Shown: positions 37,037-46,048 of the stretch, piece by piece
Layout of the letters: every line of letters begins with the position of its first letter
Position numbering within the stretch: position 1 is the stretch's first letter
Source: Fimbriimonadaceae bacterium
GTDB lineage: Bacteria > Armatimonadota > Fimbriimonadia > Fimbriimonadales > Fimbriimonadaceae
DNA length: 64,000 nucleotides
Reading direction: 5' to 3'
NCBI GenBank assembly: GCA_019454125.1
Contig: CP075365.1
Location: 2,536,218-2,600,217 of the forward strand
Notes under the pieces: model-generated
Told to the model about the DNA's origin: nothing
Seen by the model: the letters and a program-made list of their open reading frames with translations, nothing else
Databases searched by the model: none
Position numbers and translations under genes: made by a program

Positions 37037-37088
37037 TGGAGTGCGGAGGCACAACTCCGCTATGGATTAGCCGGCTTGACGGCTAATC
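37037..37088 (+). repeat. REP element, left copy (two hairpins)
   Basis: Hairpin 1 is GCGGAG-6 nt-CTCCGC (37043-37060). Hairpin 2 is GATTAGCCG-GCTTGA-CGGCTAATC (37065-37088). The unit is repeated in inverted orientation at 37686-37736. The first 34 nt are identical at 30 positions, with three of the four changes in the loop. The stop codon of the transposase gene lies in hairpin 2. Confidence 0.85.
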
Positions 37089-37706
37089 TCTCGGCCTCAA
37101 CGGCTCAAAATCATCGAGCACGCGGACTTGGTCAGTCTTGAACGACTGAACAGTCTTGACGTAAGGCCGTCGCTCTCCAAGGTGGGAGAATGCGAGCGCT
37201 GAGCACCAGCGGTAGTCCTCGGCACGGCTTACAAGTCCATGCCGCACCGGGTTCTCTAGGACGTAACTCAACCTGGCATATCGACTCTTTTCGTCGTCAA
37301 GGAACGTGTCCCAATACTGGTACCAGACTTTGCGACCTGGGCAGTTGTCGGTCGCGTTCACTTGCCGCGCCGTCTGTGTATGGAGGTGTGACAAAAACTT
37401 CGCCAAGGTTTCCGGACGCTCTGTCTCAGCAACAAAGTGATAGTGGTTCGAGAAGACCGCGTAAGCTTCAAGTTTCCAAGCGTACCGATCGGCGAGCGTC
37501 AAGAGGCTATCAACGACAAACGTCAGAAGGACCGCGGTCGGGAAAAAGTGTTGCTTCTTGTAGGTGCCCGCTGTGACAATATAGGATCCCGGCTTGTCCA
37601 GGTAGTGAGTGGGTGCGTGCGGGTACCTCCTTAACCCTTGGCAACGTCTTTTGCTTCGTCCGTCATAGGCGAAACCGTACCCGACATTGGGCGTCAAGCC
37701 GCCCAA
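37083..37706 (-). CDS. REP-associated tyrosine transposase (RAYT, Y1/HUH family)
   Basis: Single-strand DNA transposase-like protein of up to 207 aa. The HUH metal motif is NHYHFV, preceded by YAVFS. The C-terminal catalytic-tyrosine region is YARLSYVLENPVRHGLV, typical of RAYTs. The gene is framed exactly by two inverted REP elements; its stop and its TTG start (37706, or 37697) lie inside the hairpins. A strong AAGGAGGT sits around codon 20 with no ATG/GTG/TTG start at suitable distance, so the real start is unclear. RAYTs are usually domesticated single-copy genes that mobilise REPs, not insertion sequences. Confidence 0.85.
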   Translation of the reverse strand: MGGLTPNVGYGFAYDGRSKRRCQGLRRYPHAPTHYLDKPGSYIVTAGTYKKQHFFPTAVLLTFVVDSLLTLADRYAWKLEAYAVFSNHYHFVAETERPETLAKFLSHLHTQTARQVNATDNCPGRKVWYQYWDTFLDDEKSRYARLSYVLENPVRHGLVSRAEDYRWCSALAFSHLGERRPYVKTVQSFKTDQVRVLDDFEPLRPRD

Positions 37707-37736
37707 TCCATAGCGGAGTCTAGCCTCCGCACTCCA
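37686..37736 (-). repeat. REP element, right copy (inverted)
   Basis: Same organisation as the left copy on the other strand. Hairpin 1 is GCGGAG/CTCCGC (37713-37730). Hairpin 2 is ATTGGGCG-TCAAGC-CGCCCAAT (37686-37707). The hairpin-2 stem differs from the left copy at two base pairs, and both changes are compensated. Confidence 0.85.
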
Positions 37737-37765
37737 CGGACAGCGGAAGGTAGAGTCTTAAAGGC

Positions 37766-39274
37766 ATGGAAGCCCAGCGCGAGCTCGAGGTGTTGATCCG
37801 GGCGAAGTACCCGATCGTTTATGTTGCCTCCTGGGAGGAACGGCGCGTCGAAGAGGCGTTGGCGGAGGTCGCCAAAAAGTTGGAGCGCACGCTCCACACC
37901 TGGAGCGTCACCCAAGGAATGAAGCCGGCCGTCGCCCGGCCCGGAGACTCCGCCAAGCCGAGCGGCCTAGGCCCCGAGTTGGCCGCGCTGGCCGTCGTCC
38001 ATGAGGCGCCGGAGTTCACGATGTTCCTGTTGCGCGACTTCCACCCCTACATCAAGGACAACCGCGTGGTGCGCCTTCTCCGCGACCTGGCCGGCAAGCT
38101 GCGCGGCGCGGCCAAGACCCTCTTCATCGTCTCGCCGATGCTGAGCCTGCCGCCCGAACTTGAGAAGGAGGTGACCGTGGTCGAATTCCCCCTGCCCGAG
38201 GCGGCCGACATCGAAGCGCAGATCGACCGCATCGTGGAGGCCGTGAAGGGGAACCAGAGCTTGGACACCACGCTGACCCCGGAGAAGCGCGAGGCTATCG
38301 TGCGCTCCGCCCAGGGCCTCACGACCGATGAGATCGAGTCCGCCCTGGCCCGTAGCTTGGTCGAGACCAAGAGCCTCAGCATCGACCAGATCATCGAGGA
38401 GAAGAAGCAGATCGTCCGCAAGACCGGCATGCTTCAGTTCTATCCGGCCGACGCCAAGCTGGAGGACGTCGGTGGCCACGACCTGCTGAAAGAGTGGCTC
38501 ATCCAGCGCAAGAAGAGCTTTACCGACGCGGCCCGCGAGTTCGGCATCCCCTATCCAAAGGGGATCTTGCTGCTCGGCGTGCAAGGCTGCGGCAAGTCGC
38601 TCGTGGCAAAGGCGGTGAGCGCCGCGTATGGCCTGCCGATGTTGAAGATGGACGTCGGCCGTATCTTCGGCTCGCTGGTCGGGCAGAGCGAGGACAACAT
38701 GCGCCGAGCGATCCGCATCGCCGAGTCGCTCGCGCCCTGCATCCTCTGGATCGACGAGTTGGAGAAAGGCTTCGCCGGCATGAGCGGCAGCGGGGTCAGC
38801 GACAGCGGCACCACCGCCCGCGTCTTTGCCAGCTTCCTCACATGGATGCAGGACAAGACTAAGCCCGTCTTCCTCGTCGCGACCGGCAACGACGTCTCGC
38901 TGCTCCCTCCAGAACTCTTGCGCAAGGGGCGTTTCGACGAGATCTTCTTTATCGACCTGCCGGATGAGAAGGAGCGGCAGGACATCTTCAAGATCCACCT
39001 GAAGAAGCGGGGCCGCGACCCCAAGAAGTTCAAAGTGCCGGAGCTCGCCAAGCAGACCGACGGCTACAGCGGGGCAGAGATCGAACAGGTCGTGGTCGGC
39101 GCGCTGAACCACGCGTTCTACGACGGTCGCGAACTCACGGTCAAAGACCTGACCGACGAGGCGAAGGCGCAAGTGCCCCTCAGCCGCATGATGGCGGAGG
39201 ATATCGCCGCCCTTCGCAACTGGGCGAAGCTGAGGGCCAGGCCCAGCGCGAAGCGCGCCCTGGATCCGGCTTAA
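37766..39274 (+). CDS. Ycf46-like AAA+ ATPase
   Basis: AAA ATPase of 502 aa matching the cyanobacterial/plastid Ycf46 family in length and order. The N-terminal 220 residues are a degenerate Rossmann/AAA-like region. The catalytic AAA module has Walker A GVQGCGKS (271-278), Walker B CILWIDELEKGF (D330, E331) and the RKGRFDEIFF second-region/arginine-finger segment. Ycf46 affects CO2/photosynthesis regulation in cyanobacteria; here no photosynthesis genes are visible, so the role is open. The ATG has TAGAGT 9 nt upstream and AAAGG close by. Confidence 0.88.
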   Translation: MEAQRELEVLIRAKYPIVYVASWEERRVEEALAEVAKKLERTLHTWSVTQGMKPAVARPGDSAKPSGLGPELAALAVVHEAPEFTMFLLRDFHPYIKDNRVVRLLRDLAGKLRGAAKTLFIVSPMLSLPPELEKEVTVVEFPLPEAADIEAQIDRIVEAVKGNQSLDTTLTPEKREAIVRSAQGLTTDEIESALARSLVETKSLSIDQIIEEKKQIVRKTGMLQFYPADAKLEDVGGHDLLKEWLIQRKKSFTDAAREFGIPYPKGILLLGVQGCGKSLVAKAVSAAYGLPMLKMDVGRIFGSLVGQSEDNMRRAIRIAESLAPCILWIDELEKGFAGMSGSGVSDSGTTARVFASFLTWMQDKTKPVFLVATGNDVSLLPPELLRKGRFDEIFFIDLPDEKERQDIFKIHLKKRGRDPKKFKVPELAKQTDGYSGAEIEQVVVGALNHAFYDGRELTVKDLTDEAKAQVPLSRMMAEDIAALRNWAKLRARPSAKRALDPA

Positions 39275-39313
39275 AAAGAATCCCGGGCGGGACGAGGACT
39301 ATACTAGGCGCAC

Positions 39314-40360
39314 ATGCCGCGCTTCGACGTGTCCATCGACTACTTGGTCTCGTTCTTGCAGGACCTGATCAACACGCCCAGCCCGACCGGAGACACGGAA
39401 TGGGCGGCGGGCTTCGTCCAAAACGAGATCGAGTCGATGGGCGTGCCCTGCATGCGGACGACCAAGGGCGCCGTCGTCGCGACCTTTGAGGGCCTGCGCA
39501 ATGACAAGCCCCGCGCCCTCACCGCCCACATCGACACGCTCGGGGCCATGGTCGCCGAGATCAAGTCGAACGGTCGGCTGCGAATGACGCCCCTGAACGG
39601 CGTGATGTGGCCTTCGGTCGAGAGCGAGGGCGTCGTGGTCCGGACCCGCAGGGGTGCGCAAGTCCGCGGCTCCATCGTGCTGAAGAACGGCGCGGCCCAC
39701 GTCAACCGCGACGCGCGCACCGCCCCGCGCGACGCCGACAACCTTGAGGTGCGCCTGGACGAGCGCACGACCAGCAGAGAAGAGACGCGGCTCCTGGGCA
39801 TCGACGTGGGCGACTACGTCGCCTTCGACCCTCGGTTCGAGGCCGGAGAAGCCGGGTTCGTCCGCGCGCGTTTCTTGGACGACAAAGCCGCCGTCGCCTG
39901 CGTGATGGCGGCGGTCAAAGCCCTGACCGAGGCAGGCGTGAGCCCTGCCCAGCGCACCCACCTGCTCTTCAGCAACTTCGAGGAGGTCGGGCACGGGGGC
40001 ATGGACGGCCTTCCCGAGGACCTGCACGAGTTTCTCGTGGTCGATATGGCGTGCGTCGGCGAGGGCCAGAACGGGGACGAGTTCCACTGCTCGATCTGCA
40101 CCAAGGACAGCAGCGGCCCCTATAGCCATGATTTCTCAGACCAACTCCGCAGCATCGCAGACCGGGCGGGGATCGAGCTCCGGCCGGACGTCTATCCCCA
40201 CTACGGTTCAGACGGATCAGCCTATTGGGCTTCCGGCGGAAAGGCGAAGGTGGCCCTCATCGGGCCGGGCGTGGACACCAGCCACGGATACGAGCGCACA
40301 CATCGCGAGGCGCTGCGTGACACCGCGTTGCTGATCGCCGAGTACTTGATCGAAGAATAA
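39314..40360 (+). CDS. M42 family metallopeptidase
   Basis: Dinuclear-metal aminopeptidase of 348 aa (TET/glutamyl-aminopeptidase type), cytosolic. Metal and catalytic residues are in TAHIDTLGAMV, FLDDKAAVA, FSNFEEVGHGG, VDMACVG and SHGYERTH. An inserted PDZ-like oligomerisation domain lies at about 75-165. ATG 39314 has TATACT 8 nt upstream. A strong bidirectional terminator follows. Confidence 0.9.
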   Translation: MPRFDVSIDYLVSFLQDLINTPSPTGDTEWAAGFVQNEIESMGVPCMRTTKGAVVATFEGLRNDKPRALTAHIDTLGAMVAEIKSNGRLRMTPLNGVMWPSVESEGVVVRTRRGAQVRGSIVLKNGAAHVNRDARTAPRDADNLEVRLDERTTSREETRLLGIDVGDYVAFDPRFEAGEAGFVRARFLDDKAAVACVMAAVKALTEAGVSPAQRTHLLFSNFEEVGHGGMDGLPEDLHEFLVVDMACVGEGQNGDEFHCSICTKDSSGPYSHDFSDQLRSIADRAGIELRPDVYPHYGSDGSAYWASGGKAKVALIGPGVDTSHGYERTHREALRDTALLIAEYLIEE

Positions 40361-40364
40361 GCCC

Positions 40365-40391
40365 GCGGCTGGCGGAATCCCCGCCAGCCGC
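40365..40391. terminator. bidirectional terminator between convergent genes
   Basis: A perfect 11-bp stem (GCGGCTGGCGG/CCGCCAGCCGC) with a 5-nt loop lies between the M42 peptidase and the WD40 gene, serving both strands. No long T-run is present. Confidence 0.7.
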
Positions 40392-40404
40392 ACAAGCCCA
40401 GAAC

Positions 40405-41358
40405 TTACTTCTGCGGCGGGTTGACCGCGAAGATCTTCAGCGTGCCGAGGCCCGCGGTGGTCGCGAAGAAGCGGCCGTCGCCCGTGAATGCGACCGGAGA
40501 GCCTTCGTTTCCGGTGTCCGGAATCTTCGCGATCGTCTTCATGGTCTTCGTGTCCCAGATCACAACTTGGCGGTCGCTGCCCGAGCTCGCCGCGACCTTA
40601 GAGTTCGGGGCAATGGCGACGCGGACGGCCCAGTCTTCGTGGAACTTGCCGCTCCCGATCTGCTTCCGCGCGGTCGGGTCGAACATGCGCACTTTTCCGT
40701 CACGCCCCGCGACCAAGGCGAGGCGGCCGTTGCCGTTCACCGCGATCGAGTTGATGCCGGCCGCGCCAGGCGTCTTCATCTTGGCGGCCACTGCATACGT
40801 CTGCGCGTTGTAAAGGCGGAACTCGTCCGTCAAGGTGCCCACGACAAAGCCGCCGGACGGGATGAAGCCGATGCCGTAGAAATTCTCGCCCACTCCCTGG
40901 ATGCTGCCGACCGGGTTACCGCCGGCCGTGTTCCAAATCTTGATGGACTCGTCCTCGCCGACCGAGGCGATCCGGGTGCCGGTCGGGTTGAAGGCGACGA
41001 AGGAGATGCCGCGCTTGTGGCCCAGGTCGCGCGGGAATTCACGGATCTTCTTCCCCGTCTTCATGTCCCAGATGTAGAGGCGGGCGGATTCGTCCGCGGT
41101 CGCCAGGCGCGTGCCGGTCGCGTCGAACGCGATGGCCGTCACCGCAAAGGGGTGGCCCTCCAGTGCGAAGACGGTCTGCATCTTCGTTGTGTCGAAGACG
41201 CGGACCTTGGAATCTTCCGTGGCGAACGCGATGCGTGGGCCCGTCGGGGCGGCGGCTAGGGCGGAAACGAGGAACTGGTCGAACGTCTTAACGCTCTTGA
41301 CCGTGATGGCCGGGGCGGCCGGGTTCAAAACGAGGGCGGCTATTGCTGTGGTGAGCAT
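40405..41358 (-). CDS. WD40 repeat protein, exported
   Basis: Beta-propeller protein of 317 aa. The N-terminal segment (MLTTAIAALVLNPAAPA) is a likely signal peptide. Seven WD-like blades follow, for example LEGHPFAVTAIAFDATGTRLATADESARLYIWDMKTG split over two repeats, and SDRQVVIWDTKTMKTI. No enzymatic domain is fused. ATG 41358 has TAGTTT 8 nt upstream. Presumably a periplasmic scaffold; the partner is unknown. Confidence 0.88.
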   Translation of the reverse strand: MLTTAIAALVLNPAAPAITVKSVKTFDQFLVSALAAAPTGPRIAFATEDSKVRVFDTTKMQTVFALEGHPFAVTAIAFDATGTRLATADESARLYIWDMKTGKKIREFPRDLGHKRGISFVAFNPTGTRIASVGEDESIKIWNTAGGNPVGSIQGVGENFYGIGFIPSGGFVVGTLTDEFRLYNAQTYAVAAKMKTPGAAGINSIAVNGNGRLALVAGRDGKVRMFDPTARKQIGSGKFHEDWAVRVAIAPNSKVAASSGSDRQVVIWDTKTMKTIAKIPDTGNEGSPVAFTGDGRFFATTAGLGTLKIFAVNPPQK

Positions 41359-41415
41359 CCTTTCTCAAACTACCTCCGACTGTCAGACGAACCAGTGAGG
41401 CCAGGAGTAGGCTCC

Positions 41416-42360
41416 TTAGGGCTTCTTTGCAGTCGCGGGAATGATAAAACTCTTGTCCGGGTGCGAACCACCGAACTGCCATTGGCCGGACCAACTGATC
41501 GTGTCCTTGTGGCCGCCGCGTACCCTGATGTACCGTGCGCTCACCGGGAGATTCCGCTTTTCGTCGATCACCAGCTCGAACCGGTCGCCCTGCTTCGACT
41601 CGGCGAAGACCCGTTTATAATCGCGGGACTGTCCTTGGAACTCGACCTTGCGCTCCTCGCTCTGCGCCTTGAAGCCTCCGACGCCGCTCTCCAGGGCCTG
41701 CAGCACGGGCCCAAGGCTCGGACGCCCGTCCGCCAACGTCGCCAGCACTGAACGGGGCAGCGCCATCATCCAGGCTTCGAGCTTTGCCGCGTCGTACGGG
41801 GGCTCGGCGATCGGCCGGGCCGCGCTCCACTCCTCGCCGCGCAGCTCCACCTTCGTCTTGCCGTCCGAGATCACGCGGTCGAGGTCGCCCTTCGTCTCCG
41901 GAAGCGAGTATTCGATGTTGAACGTGGTGCCGTTGCGGATCCGGGTGACGGGGCGCCCTGTATAGATGTTGCCGCCGACCTCGTAGGCGACCCGTGTTTC
42001 CAGGCGCGCCTCCTTGACGCCGGCCATCGCCTGGTCCACCTTGTCGCCCAACGCGACCAGGCCCGACTTCGAGGCTTTCCAGCCGTTCGTCTTCGGTGGC
42101 ACCACCTCGAACGTCCTGGGCGGGATCTTTATTTCGGAGACGCCCGGTAATGCGGGTTCGCCGCCCGGCTTCGTTTCCGGCCCACTCGTCGGGTTTGCTC
42201 CGCCCGGCGCCGGGTTTTGACCGGCGGGGGCGGTCGATCCCGGGTCGGGCGACTTGATCCCGCTCGTATCGGTCTTGGGCGCACAACCGCAAAGGCAGAG
42301 GGCGATTAACGCCGGCCACCACTTCACACCAGCATTGACGTTCCTCAGGAGGTGAATCAT
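41416..42360 (-). CDS. hypothetical lipoprotein (LolA-like shape)
   Basis: Lipoprotein of 314 aa. The signal is WWPALIALCLCGC (lipobox LCGC), followed by a 60-residue Pro/Gly/Thr-rich spacer. The folded part consists of long alternating beta-strands (AYEVGGNIYTGRPVTRIRNG, KVELRGEEWSAARP, SARYIRVRGG) reminiscent of LolA/outer-membrane carrier-type domains, without a clear match. It starts 4 nt after the stop of the GH57 gene, so the two are co-transcribed. ATG 42360 follows AAGGGA closely; TTG 42372 is an alternative. Confidence 0.75.
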   Translation of the reverse strand: MIHLLRNVNAGVKWWPALIALCLCGCAPKTDTSGIKSPDPGSTAPAGQNPAPGGANPTSGPETKPGGEPALPGVSEIKIPPRTFEVVPPKTNGWKASKSGLVALGDKVDQAMAGVKEARLETRVAYEVGGNIYTGRPVTRIRNGTTFNIEYSLPETKGDLDRVISDGKTKVELRGEEWSAARPIAEPPYDAAKLEAWMMALPRSVLATLADGRPSLGPVLQALESGVGGFKAQSEERKVEFQGQSRDYKRVFAESKQGDRFELVIDEKRNLPVSARYIRVRGGHKDTISWSGQWQFGGSHPDKSFIIPATAKKP

Positions 42361-42364
42361 TCCC

Positions 42365-44071
42365 TTAAACAAAGGCCGCGGGACTCAAGGGCACGTCCAG
42401 GCTCGCCCAGTAGCCGAGGTCAATCTCTTGGAACGGGGCGTCCTTCTCCTGGCACTCGCGCAAGAACTCGAGCTCCTTTTGCGAGAGTTCCCCGCCTTGC
42501 CCGACCCGCTCGGCCATCTCTGCGAGGCGGTTGAACCGCTCGATGTGGTCCCCGAAACGGGCTTCGGCATAGTCGCGCGCGGCCCAGGTCGAAATGAGGA
42601 ACTGCCAGTCGCTGGCTTCCGCCAGCAACATTTCCCGGGCGCACTGCTCGACGATCTCGCGCGAGAGGCCGTCCTTAACCGACTGCACCAGCTCGCGGAA
42701 CCGCCTCTCGACGGGGTACAGCTCCTTCCACGTCCAGAAGTTGTCCTCGTTCAGCCACACGGTGTGGTAGCCACCTTCTCCCCAAGAGCCTTCGGGCAAG
42801 TGGATCAAGTGGGTCGCGGGGTCGCGGTCGACGACGTCTCCCCCGCTGCACATCTCGATGAGCCCGCTCCGGTGCATCTCCAGCGCCGATTCGTAAAGAA
42901 ACTCCGGGCCTTCCCACCACCAGTGGCCGAAAAGCTCCGTGTCGTACATGGCCACGAGGCACCCATCGCGGTTCGCCTGGCCCCGGTAGTTCGAAAGCAC
43001 GCTCGCGACCATCTGCACGAAGTCCTTGGCGTGGGCGTGGATGCTGTCATAGGCCACCCAGGGGTCGTACGCCTGCTTCTTGCCCAGGTCGTCCTTTTGC
43101 TCGCTGATGCGCCAATAGCGCAGGCGACCGGGGTAGAGCTGCTTGTGGAACTCCAGGTAGTACGGGTCGCCCGGGTACCCGACGTCTCCGGACCAAACCT
43201 TGACCGTTGTCTCCGGGTCCCGGGCAAAGATCGTGGGCCCGCTGGGGATCGCATAGTGCTCGTATTCGCTGCGGAACTCGGTCGGCGGCGTGAAGAGGTG
43301 CTTCGTCCGTGCGAACATCTCCGCGAGCTGCGGAAACTTCTGCCAATAGGTACCGAGCGGCTGGCCCCCACGGATCAGGTGCGAGTCCACAAAGAAATAC
43401 TCGATCCCGTTCTCCCGCACAAAGTCGCCGACGTCCTTTCGCGGCCAAGGCTCCTGGTCTCCGGTGGGCGGCTTCCACTCATATCCCGGCCGATACGCGC
43501 ACTCCGGCAGCCAGATCCCGCGCGGCTTGCGGCCGAACCGCTTTTCGTGGCTACTGACCGCAAGCTTCACCTGGGCCTGGACACTCTCGTCCGTGCCCAG
43601 CAACGGAAAGTATCCGTGCGTCGCGCCGCAGGTGATCAGCTCGATCATCCCTTCGTCCTGCATGGCGCGGAACCCGCCGCAGATCGAACGGTTCCACTGG
43701 TGCTTGAAACTGACGAGGGCGCGGGTGTAGTACCGTTGCCACATCGCCGCGATTCCGACCATTTTAAGCTGGCCCTCCGCCTCGAACTTCTCCTGGTCGC
43801 CGATCGCGAAGTCGATCTTCTCCTGGCAGTAGTCCTCGAACCCCGCTTTGAAGCTCGGATCGTCGAGCTGCTCGGCCAGGATCGGCGTCATGTTGATCGT
43901 CCAGCGCGGCTTGACCCCCTCGTGGCGCAACCGGTCGAGCGCGTCCAAGATGGGCAGGTAGCACTCTGCCGCGCTCTCGAAGATCCAGTCCGTCCCGTGC
44001 GGCGACTTGCCGTGCGAGAGGACGTACGGCATGTGCGAGTGGAGCACGAGCATGAAGCGGCCGACGGACAT
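42365..44071 (-). CDS. GH57 1,4-alpha-glucan branching enzyme
   Basis: Glycogen branching enzyme of the GH57 family, 568 aa, cytosolic. It opens with LHSHMPYVLSHG. The nucleophile is E190 (GIWLPECAY) and the acid/base D377 (AMYDTELFGHWWWEGPEF). A C-terminal helical domain (about 420-540) is as in Thermus/Thermotoga branching enzymes. Length is normal. ATG 44071 has CACAAT 6 nt upstream. It is divergent from the TetR regulator gene, which might control it. Confidence 0.9.
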   Translation of the reverse strand: MSVGRFMLVLHSHMPYVLSHGKSPHGTDWIFESAAECYLPILDALDRLRHEGVKPRWTINMTPILAEQLDDPSFKAGFEDYCQEKIDFAIGDQEKFEAEGQLKMVGIAAMWQRYYTRALVSFKHQWNRSICGGFRAMQDEGMIELITCGATHGYFPLLGTDESVQAQVKLAVSSHEKRFGRKPRGIWLPECAYRPGYEWKPPTGDQEPWPRKDVGDFVRENGIEYFFVDSHLIRGGQPLGTYWQKFPQLAEMFARTKHLFTPPTEFRSEYEHYAIPSGPTIFARDPETTVKVWSGDVGYPGDPYYLEFHKQLYPGRLRYWRISEQKDDLGKKQAYDPWVAYDSIHAHAKDFVQMVASVLSNYRGQANRDGCLVAMYDTELFGHWWWEGPEFLYESALEMHRSGLIEMCSGGDVVDRDPATHLIHLPEGSWGEGGYHTVWLNEDNFWTWKELYPVERRFRELVQSVKDGLSREIVEQCAREMLLAEASDWQFLISTWAARDYAEARFGDHIERFNRLAEMAERVGQGGELSQKELEFLRECQEKDAPFQEIDLGYWASLDVPLSPAAFV

Positions 44072-44161
44072 CAACCCATTGTGGCACCGAGCTTGGCCCC
44101 GATTCCGCGGCCAACACGCCGAGGACAATGTATATGGCACGAACATCGTATAATGCCAAGT
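44072..44161. promoter_or_regulatory. divergent promoter region between GH57 and TetR genes
   Basis: Minus strand: CACAAT (44083-44078), 6 nt before the GH57 ATG. Plus strand: a perfect TATAAT (44149-44154), 7 nt before GTG 44162; this box overlaps the alternative ATG 44153. Two direct GTATA(A)TGSCA motifs (44130-44138 and 44148-44158) could be a TetR operator. This part is speculative. Confidence 0.5.
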
Positions 44162-44755
44162 GTGGGCGTCGTCAACACTGCCTCGAAGAAGAGGCCGGGG
44201 CAATACCACCACGGGAGATTGGCGGATGCGCTCTTGGATGCGGCCGCCGCCGTGGTCGCCGCGCGCGGCCCCGACGCTGTCTCGCTCCGCGAGCTTGCGC
44301 GCGAAATCGGAGTCTCGCCCAACGCACCCTACCGCCACTTCGCCGACCTTGACAGCCTCCTCTCCGAGGTCGCCGGGCGCGGATTCGACGACCTGGCCCA
44401 GCAGTGCCTTGAAGGCGGTGCCCTCGAAGACGGGCTCTTGGGTATGGGCACTGCCTACATCAGTTTTTCGGCCCGGAACCCAAACCTCTATCGCCTGATG
44501 TACTCGGGTCGGCTAGACGTCACACGGCACGACCGCTTGGCGCGCAGCGCCGGGACGGCGTGGTCCGTCCTCTGCGCGGGCATCGTCCGAACGGGGTTGC
44601 GCGGCGAGGCGGCCGAGACCGCCGCAGTCGCAATGTGGTCGCTGCTCCACGGCTATGCCTTGCTCCAGCTTCATGGCCTCGTCGGCGAGCGGCGCCCGCC
44701 GGACGGGGCCGAGGTCAAGCGCCTGCTCGGCGCCCTGAGTTTCGGGGCGGGTTAG
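44162..44755 (+). CDS. TetR/AcrR family transcriptional regulator (WHG domain)
   Basis: DNA-binding repressor of 197 aa. The helix-turn-helix is [21 protein letters not shown] in the N-terminal 60 residues. The C-terminal ligand domain resembles the WHG-type ([29 protein letters not shown]). ATG 44153 overlaps the TATAAT box, so GTG 44162 is the more coherent start. Likely targets are its own promoter and the divergent GH57 gene (inference). The stop shares TTAG with the convergent gdhA stop. Confidence 0.88.
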   Translation: MGVVNTASKKRPGQYHHGRLADALLDAAAAVVAARGPDAVSLRELAREIGVSPNAPYRHFADLDSLLSEVAGRGFDDLAQQCLEGGALEDGLLGMGTAYISFSARNPNLYRLMYSGRLDVTRHDRLARSAGTAWSVLCAGIVRTGLRGEAAETAAVAMWSLLHGYALLQLHGLVGERRPPDGAEVKRLLGALSFGAG

Positions 44756-45993
44756 ACCCAGCCGCGAATGCGGCACGCTTCCGCCACCCGTTGAACCGCG
44801 ACCAGGTACGCCGCGAGCCGGGTGTGCACGCGAAGCGACTCGCGTTGCTGGTGGACGTCGCGGAAGGCGTTGGTCATGATCTCGTCCAGCTTCGCTTCGA
44901 CCCGGTGCCGGTCCCACTTGTCGAGCCCCGCGTTCTGCACCTGCTCCATCCAGCTCACGGTGACGCCGCCCGCATTGCAGAGGAAGTCCGGGAGGACGTA
45001 GACACCCCGTTCAAAGAGCACTTTGTCCGCGTCCGGCGTCGTCGGACCATTGGCCAGCTCCGCGACCACCTTCGCCTTGATCCTGCCCGCGTTCTCACCC
45101 GTGACCACATTCTCCAAGGCGGAAGGCAACAGTACGGTGACGTCCAGTTCCAACAACTCTTCGTTGGTCACGGTCCTTGCACCCTTGAAGTTGACGACCG
45201 AACCGGTCTCGCTCTTGTGCCGCATCAGTTCGGCATGGTCCAGCCCGTCCGGGTTATAGACGCCGCCCTTCGAGTCGCTCGCCGCGACCACCGTCGTCTT
45301 GAACAGGCTTTCCAGCAACTTGTGCGCGAAGTGGCCCGCGTTGCCATAGCCCTGGATCGCCGCGGTCGAGGAGGCTAGGTTCGTGCCCGTGGCAGAAGCC
45401 CATTCCCGCAGCACGAACATCCCGCCCCGCGCAGTGGCGTCGTCGCGCCCGTTGATCCCACCGACCTCCAACGGCTTGCCCGTGATCACGCCCGCCTGGT
45501 GCTTGCCCTGGGTGGCTTCATATTCGTCCATCATCCAGGCCATGATCTGGCCGTCGGTGTAGACGTCGGGGGCCGGCACGTCGCGCTCGGGGCCTAGCAC
45601 GTTGCTCAACTGGCGGATGAACCCACGCGCCAGCCGCTCTTTCTCGCCCATCGACATCGCCTTGGGGTTGCAGATGACGCCGCCCTTGCCGCCACCGAGC
45701 GGGATCCCCACGACCGCCGTCTTCCACGTCATCCAAGCCGCAAGCGCCCGGACCGTGTCGATCGTTTCCTCTGGGTGCCAGCGGAGACCGCCCTTCGCGG
45801 GCCCCCGGGCATCGTTATATTGGACACGGAAACCGCGGAAGACATTCACCGATCCATCGTCCATCCGGACCGGAATGCGCACGTGGTATTCGCGCATGGG
45901 CCATCGGAGGAACTCGTGGGTCGCGGGATCAAGGTTGAGGACGGCGGCAGCTTCGTCGAGCTGCGCCTGCGCCGTTTCAAACGGGTTGTTCAT
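44752..45993 (-). CDS. gdhA: Glu/Leu/Phe/Val dehydrogenase (glutamate dehydrogenase)
   Basis: NAD(P)-dependent oxidative deaminase of 413 aa. Substrate-binding and catalytic lysines lie in [15 protein letters not shown] (K91, K103), with [20 protein letters not shown]. The Rossmann dinucleotide site is [14 protein letters not shown]. Length and motifs fit hexameric GDH of the small class. ATG 45993 has TATACT 10 nt upstream. Confidence 0.93.
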   Translation of the reverse strand: MNNPFETAQAQLDEAAAVLNLDPATHEFLRWPMREYHVRIPVRMDDGSVNVFRGFRVQYNDARGPAKGGLRWHPEETIDTVRALAAWMTWKTAVVGIPLGGGKGGVICNPKAMSMGEKERLARGFIRQLSNVLGPERDVPAPDVYTDGQIMAWMMDEYEATQGKHQAGVITGKPLEVGGINGRDDATARGGMFVLREWASATGTNLASSTAAIQGYGNAGHFAHKLLESLFKTTVVAASDSKGGVYNPDGLDHAELMRHKSETGSVVNFKGARTVTNEELLELDVTVLLPSALENVVTGENAGRIKAKVVAELANGPTTPDADKVLFERGVYVLPDFLCNAGGVTVSWMEQVQNAGLDKWDRHRVEAKLDEIMTNAFRDVHQQRESLRVHTRLAAYLVAVQRVAEACRIRGWV

Positions 45994-46048
45994 GCCGGGC
46001 CCAAGTATATGTCCAAGGCGAACGATACGGCCAAGCACAGACCAGGGT

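Noticed and set aside
37083-37706. RAYT as a complete IS200/IS605 insertion sequence
   Set aside because: The flanks are REP hairpins in inverted orientation, there is no TnpB gene, and the sequence fits a domesticated RAYT.
42428-44152. Long plus-strand frame upstream of the TetR regulator
   Set aside because: It is antisense to the GH57 branching enzyme, which has catalytic motifs throughout; only the part from 44162 is the regulator.
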